A stretch of DNA of 8,101 bases. It comes from Candidatus Ulvibacter alkanivorans (GTDB taxonomy: Bacteria > Bacteroidota > Bacteroidia > Flavobacteriales > Flavobacteriaceae). The notes under the pieces were generated by a model. The model ran no database searches. It was not told where the DNA came from and worked only from the letters and a program-made list of their open reading frames with translations. Location of the stretch: positions 1 to 8,101 of the forward strand of contig NZ_QOLC01000001.1 of assembly GCF_003333325.1 (NCBI RefSeq), read 5' to 3'. A program made the translations under genes and the position numbers. Each line of letters opens with the position of its first letter. Positions within the stretch are counted from its first letter, which is position 1. Positions 5,655-8,101 of the stretch are shown piece after piece.

Positions 5655-6992
5655 CTATGCAGCCGAAGCTAATTGCATTAAAATGGTACATAAAATTGCT
5701 GCAACGGTCCCTATGGCATATCCGAAAACTGCGAGCAGCACACCAACCGTCGCAAGCGATGGATGGAAGGCCGAAGCAACGATAGGAGCAGAGGCAGCAC
5801 CGCCTACATTCGCCTGGCTACCTACGGCCAAGAAGAAATAGGGCGCGCGAATTAACTTGGCTACTAATATGAGTAAACCGGCATGAATAATCATCCAAAT
5901 GGCTCCAACTAGGATCAGTCCGAGATTATCAAAGATAAGGGTCAGATCCATTTTCATTCCAATGGACGCCACTAGGATATAGATAAACACACTACCGAAC
6001 TTACTAGCGCCGGCACCTTCATAACTTCTCGCTCTAGTGAAAGACAATAACACACCAATAATGGTGGTAATGGTGATCATCCAGAAGAAGTTCGAGTTTA
6101 GGAACGTAAAGATATTTCGTGTTATTCCTTTAGGTAATCCTGTCACGAAATCCTCAAAGAATCCACTAATGTAACCTGCGCCAAAATGTGCTAATCCTAC
6201 GGTTCCAAATGCGATAGCTGCCAATACCATAAGATCGGTTAGACTCGGATTCCGATCTACTTTTTTGGCATAGGAAGACACTTTTTCCTTTAAGCTTTCT
6301 ATGGCCGATGTATCGGCATTCAACCATTTATCGATTCGTGTGGTCTTTCCAATCCCGATCAAGATAATGGCCATCCAAATATTCGCGATCACAATATCCA
6401 CGAAGACCATTCCGCCATATAAGGCCTGATTGTATCCGTAGATTTCGAGCATGGCTGTTTGATTAGCACCACCGCCTATCCAACTACCTGCCAAGGTAGA
6501 AAGCCCTCTCCATACCGCATCGGCACCGGCACCACCTACGGTTTCCGGAGAAAAAGTGCCAACCAATAATACAGCAATTGGCCCACCAATCACAATACCG
6601 ATGGTTCCGGTAATAAACATGATCAAGGCTTTTGGACCAAGATTAAATACTCCTTTAAGATCAATGCTCAAGGTCATTAGCACTAAGGCAGCCGGCAGTA
6701 AGTACCGACTCGACATATAGTAGAGACTGGAACTTCCTTCGGTAGCTTCGCCCATTTCAGAAACAGTTACCCATTCCGGAGCGATTAATCCAAAAGTGGT
6801 AAATAGCGCCGGAATAAAATACGCCATGAATAGCGCCGGTATAATTTTATAGAATTTACTCCAAAACCCCGTGTCTCTTGAGCTTGTGTAAAAAATAAAA
6901 CCTAATGCGAGCATCAATAGCCCAAATACGATAGTGTCGTTTGTAATTAACGGTGTCGTATCTTGAAGGATCTCTTGGGTAGTAGTTTGCAT
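5655..6992 (-). CDS. DUF819 family multipass inner-membrane protein (YjcL-like, putative transporter)
   Basis: A 445-residue integral membrane protein with roughly ten or eleven hydrophobic helices, for example IVFGLLMLALGFIFY, ALIMFITGTIGIVIGGPIAV and a C-terminal VGVLLAVFGYAIG region. Two Gly/Asn-rich, helix-breaking segments occur at matching places in the two halves: GSWIGGGANQTAM (about 169-181) and GSQANVGGAASAP (about 391-403). A charged cytoplasmic-type linker (about 225-250, ESLKEKVSSYAKKVDR) separates the halves. The paired broken-helix motifs suggest an inverted-repeat secondary transporter fold, which is inference; the substrate of DUF819 proteins is not established to my knowledge. 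Start choice: the frame extends back to a TTG at 7019, but the ATG at 6992 (MQTTTQEIL) is preferred because the extra nine codons overlap a promoter-like sequence. The OmpA gene upstream ends 84 bp before this start and the lipoprotein gene begins 48 bp after its stop, all on the same strand. Confidence 0.88.
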   Translation of the reverse strand: MQTTTQEILQDTTPLITNDTIVFGLLMLALGFIFYTSSRDTGFWSKFYKIIPALFMAYFIPALFTTFGLIAPEWVTVSEMGEATEGSSSLYYMSSRYLLPAALVLMTLSIDLKGVFNLGPKALIMFITGTIGIVIGGPIAVLLVGTFSPETVGGAGADAVWRGLSTLAGSWIGGGANQTAMLEIYGYNQALYGGMVFVDIVIANIWMAIILIGIGKTTRIDKWLNADTSAIESLKEKVSSYAKKVDRNPSLTDLMVLAAIAFGTVGLAHFGAGYISGFFEDFVTGLPKGITRNIFTFLNSNFFWMITITTIIGVLLSFTRARSYEGAGASKFGSVFIYILVASIGMKMDLTLIFDNLGLILVGAIWMIIHAGLLILVAKLIRAPYFFLAVGSQANVGGAASAPIVASAFHPSLATVGVLLAVFGYAIGTVAAILCTILMQLASAA

Positions 6993-7009
6993 AAATGATA
7001 ATTTGTTTG

Positions 7010-7016
7010 CAAAATA
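7010..7016 (-). promoter_or_regulatory. Weak candidate -7 element for the DUF819 gene
   Basis: On the - strand the 84-bp gap between the OmpA gene and the DUF819 ATG holds tattttg, one T short of TAnnTTTG, ending 17 bp before the ATG at 6992. A TTTG (7031-7028) lies upstream but too close (11 bp) for a normal -33 element. No hairpin terminator for the OmpA gene is seen in this gap, so read-through is possible. Confidence 0.3.
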
Positions 7017-7076
7017 CAATTTCTCGACAAACTAAAATAGTGCTGTAGTAAAACGCTTCATACAATTTAAAGAGCA

Positions 7077-8018
7077 TTAATCCTCTATCGAATCGTAATA
7101 GTCGTTAGGGGGTAATACGGTAATCTCTACACGACGGTTAATTTGTTTGTTCACTTCGGAAGAATTTTCCACACGGGGTTTGCTTTCCCCGTACGATCGT
7201 ATGTCATAATCGTACATGGCATTTTCTGGAAATAACGATTGCAATTTGGCAAGCACAGCTTCACAGCGATCTTGAGAGAGTTTTACGTTGTAGTCATCGC
7301 TGCCGTCATTATCGGTATGACCTTCAATAAGGATGGTGGCTTTGTCTACTTGCTGTATGAGTTCGGCTAATTTCTTAAGCGTAATTTCGGCGCTTTCCTT
7401 AAGTTCAAATTTAGCTACATCAAAAAGTACATCGGCGTTAATAGTGAGTCGTATAACACTGTTGATTGCCGCAATAGCATCAATATCGGCACCGGCACTT
7501 TTGCTACGACATAATTCTTCCAGATCGGTAATGCGTAAAAAATAGAAAACTGTTTCCGAAGAAATTCCCGCATCGCTTAGATCGATACTGGATTTACCAC
7601 CTGCAATAGTTCCTGCTTCTATCCAATCGATACCATTTTCTGAAATTTCTACCAAAGCGGCCTCGCGGGAGGGGCCTACTTCAAAGATATAAAGATCATT
7701 TCCTTTGAGGTTCATAAACCCGTTATCGGTAAATGCCACGGTAATACTGCCTTTGCAACCTAATGATAAAAAGTTTGGTGTGTGATAATTTTTATAATTG
7801 GGTTCGTGTAGACATTGGGTGGCGTCTTGTAATGAAGCGATAGGAGGTGGGTCCCCTAGCCGGAAGGCGACAATGCTATCGGCAAACGAAATACGCCCCA
7901 GAGGAAGGTATATAGAACTATACCGATCTACCTTATACTTCCTACCTGTTTTTTGAGCGAAAACGGTAAGGCATGATAATAACAGAAACCAACACAAGAA
8001 AATAAATCTAACATTCAT
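7077..8018 (-). CDS. OmpA family protein with an N-terminal surface-protein-like beta domain
   Basis: A 313-residue exported protein. The signal peptide is MNVRFIFLCWFLLLSCLTVFA with likely cleavage before QKTG. Residues about 38-190 form a beta-rich domain with segments LPLGRISFADSIVAF, FLSLGCKGSITVAFTDNGF, NDLYIFEVGPS, ALVEISENGIDWIEAG and SAGADIDAIAAI. This pattern (GSITVAF, then DLYIFE, then V.IS.NG..W, ending near AGADIDAI) resembles the lectin-like or jelly-roll domains of bacterial cell-surface proteins; that assignment is by eye. Residues about 190-303 are an OmpA C-terminal peptidoglycan-binding domain: VLFDVAKFELKESA, EGHTDNDG with D236, LSQDRCEAV with R251 (15 residues later, the diaminopimelate-binding pair), and a final NRRVEITV strand. 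No N-terminal beta-barrel is present, so it is probably a periplasmic or outer-membrane-associated protein gripping peptidoglycan. The leader carries a candidate promoter. Confidence 0.88.
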   Translation of the reverse strand: MNVRFIFLCWFLLLSCLTVFAQKTGRKYKVDRYSSIYLPLGRISFADSIVAFRLGDPPPIASLQDATQCLHEPNYKNYHTPNFLSLGCKGSITVAFTDNGFMNLKGNDLYIFEVGPSREAALVEISENGIDWIEAGTIAGGKSSIDLSDAGISSETVFYFLRITDLEELCRSKSAGADIDAIAAINSVIRLTINADVLFDVAKFELKESAEITLKKLAELIQQVDKATILIEGHTDNDGSDDYNVKLSQDRCEAVLAKLQSLFPENAMYDYDIRSYGESKPRVENSSEVNKQINRRVEITVLPPNDYYDSIED

Positions 8019-8032
8019 AGATTCAATTTCTA

Positions 8033-8060
8033 CTAATGTAAGTATTCTTTTTTACTTCAA
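8033..8060 (-). promoter_or_regulatory. Possible promoter of the second OmpA gene
   Basis: On the - strand TTG (8060-8058) is followed after 17 bp by tacattag (8040-8033), one base off TAnnTTTG. Initiation near 8026 would leave a leader of about 8 nt before the ATG at 8018. The rest of the 83 bp to the window edge shows no gene or hairpin. Confidence 0.35.
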
Positions 8061-8101
8061 CTTGACACTGCCTGGTATACGGCTATAATTTATTAATGTA
8101 A

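Noticed and set aside
6993..7019. TTG-initiated nine-codon N-terminal extension of the DUF819 protein
   Set aside because: The extension overlaps a promoter-like sequence and adds nothing to the first membrane helix; ATG 6992 is a better start.
6856..7077. 73-codon - strand frame spanning the gap between the OmpA and DUF819 genes
   Set aside because: It starts just after the OmpA stop but overlaps the DUF819 gene's first ~45 codons in another frame, and its product shows no domain-like pattern.
8031..8100. Near-identical 10-mers tactaatgta (8031-8040) and tattaatgta (8091-8100)
   Set aside because: Two short AT-rich copies with a mismatch in a promoter region are expected by chance; no dyad symmetry or third copy supports an operator.
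1..8101. Search for a defence island, toxin-antitoxin pair, CRISPR array, insertion sequence or attachment site
   Set aside because: All long frames are accounted for by envelope and housekeeping genes, no tandem or terminal repeats were seen, and no tRNA-like sequence was found.

Overview
The window looks like a chromosomal segment from a marine-type Flavobacteriaceae (Bacteroidota). The evidence is the AT-rich composition with AT-rich gene starts and few Shine-Dalgarno sequences, near-matches to the Bacteroidota -7 promoter element TAnnTTTG, a PorP/SprF family barrel next to a PorE-like TPR/beta-propeller/OmpA protein, a DUF4369 lipoprotein, and typical flavobacterial versions of Idi, ManA and a DUF819 membrane protein. 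There is no mobile element, CRISPR array, tRNA or rRNA. The left edge cuts a gene; the right edge lies in the upstream region of the last gene.

Left block (1-2655, + strand): the C-terminal part of a PorP/SprF outer-membrane protein, then a 637-residue four-domain OmpA family protein of the type IX secretion system (T9SS) PorE kind, closed by a strong 15-bp hairpin terminator. In other flavobacteria such pairs accompany very large secreted surface proteins (the SprB arrangement of gliding motility), so a large adhesin gene may lie just outside the left edge.

Middle block (2676-4894, + strand): a metabolic operon, idi (isopentenyl-PP isomerase), a 6-pyruvoyl-tetrahydropterin synthase family enzyme and manA (mannose-6-phosphate isomerase), joined by 4-bp and 8-bp gene overlaps. 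A conserved-looking 88-residue helical protein of unknown function follows 34 bp later, with its own candidate promoter overlapping the manA stop codon.

Right block (4899-8018, - strand): three genes read leftwards, an OmpA family protein with an unusual N-terminal beta-rich domain, a DUF819 multipass membrane protein, and a DUF4369 lipoprotein without the thioredoxin domain often attached to that domain. The lipoprotein gene converges on the 88-aa gene with only 4 bp between stop codons. The likely terminator of the 88-aa gene, a perfect 14-bp inverted repeat followed by T's, is embedded in the lipoprotein coding sequence.

Most of the window is ordinary core or cell-envelope content and I see no clear new defence or mobile system. 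The points most worth a second look are the coding-embedded terminator, the PorP/PorE-like pair at the left edge, the domain fusion in the second OmpA protein, and the uncharacterised 88-aa protein.
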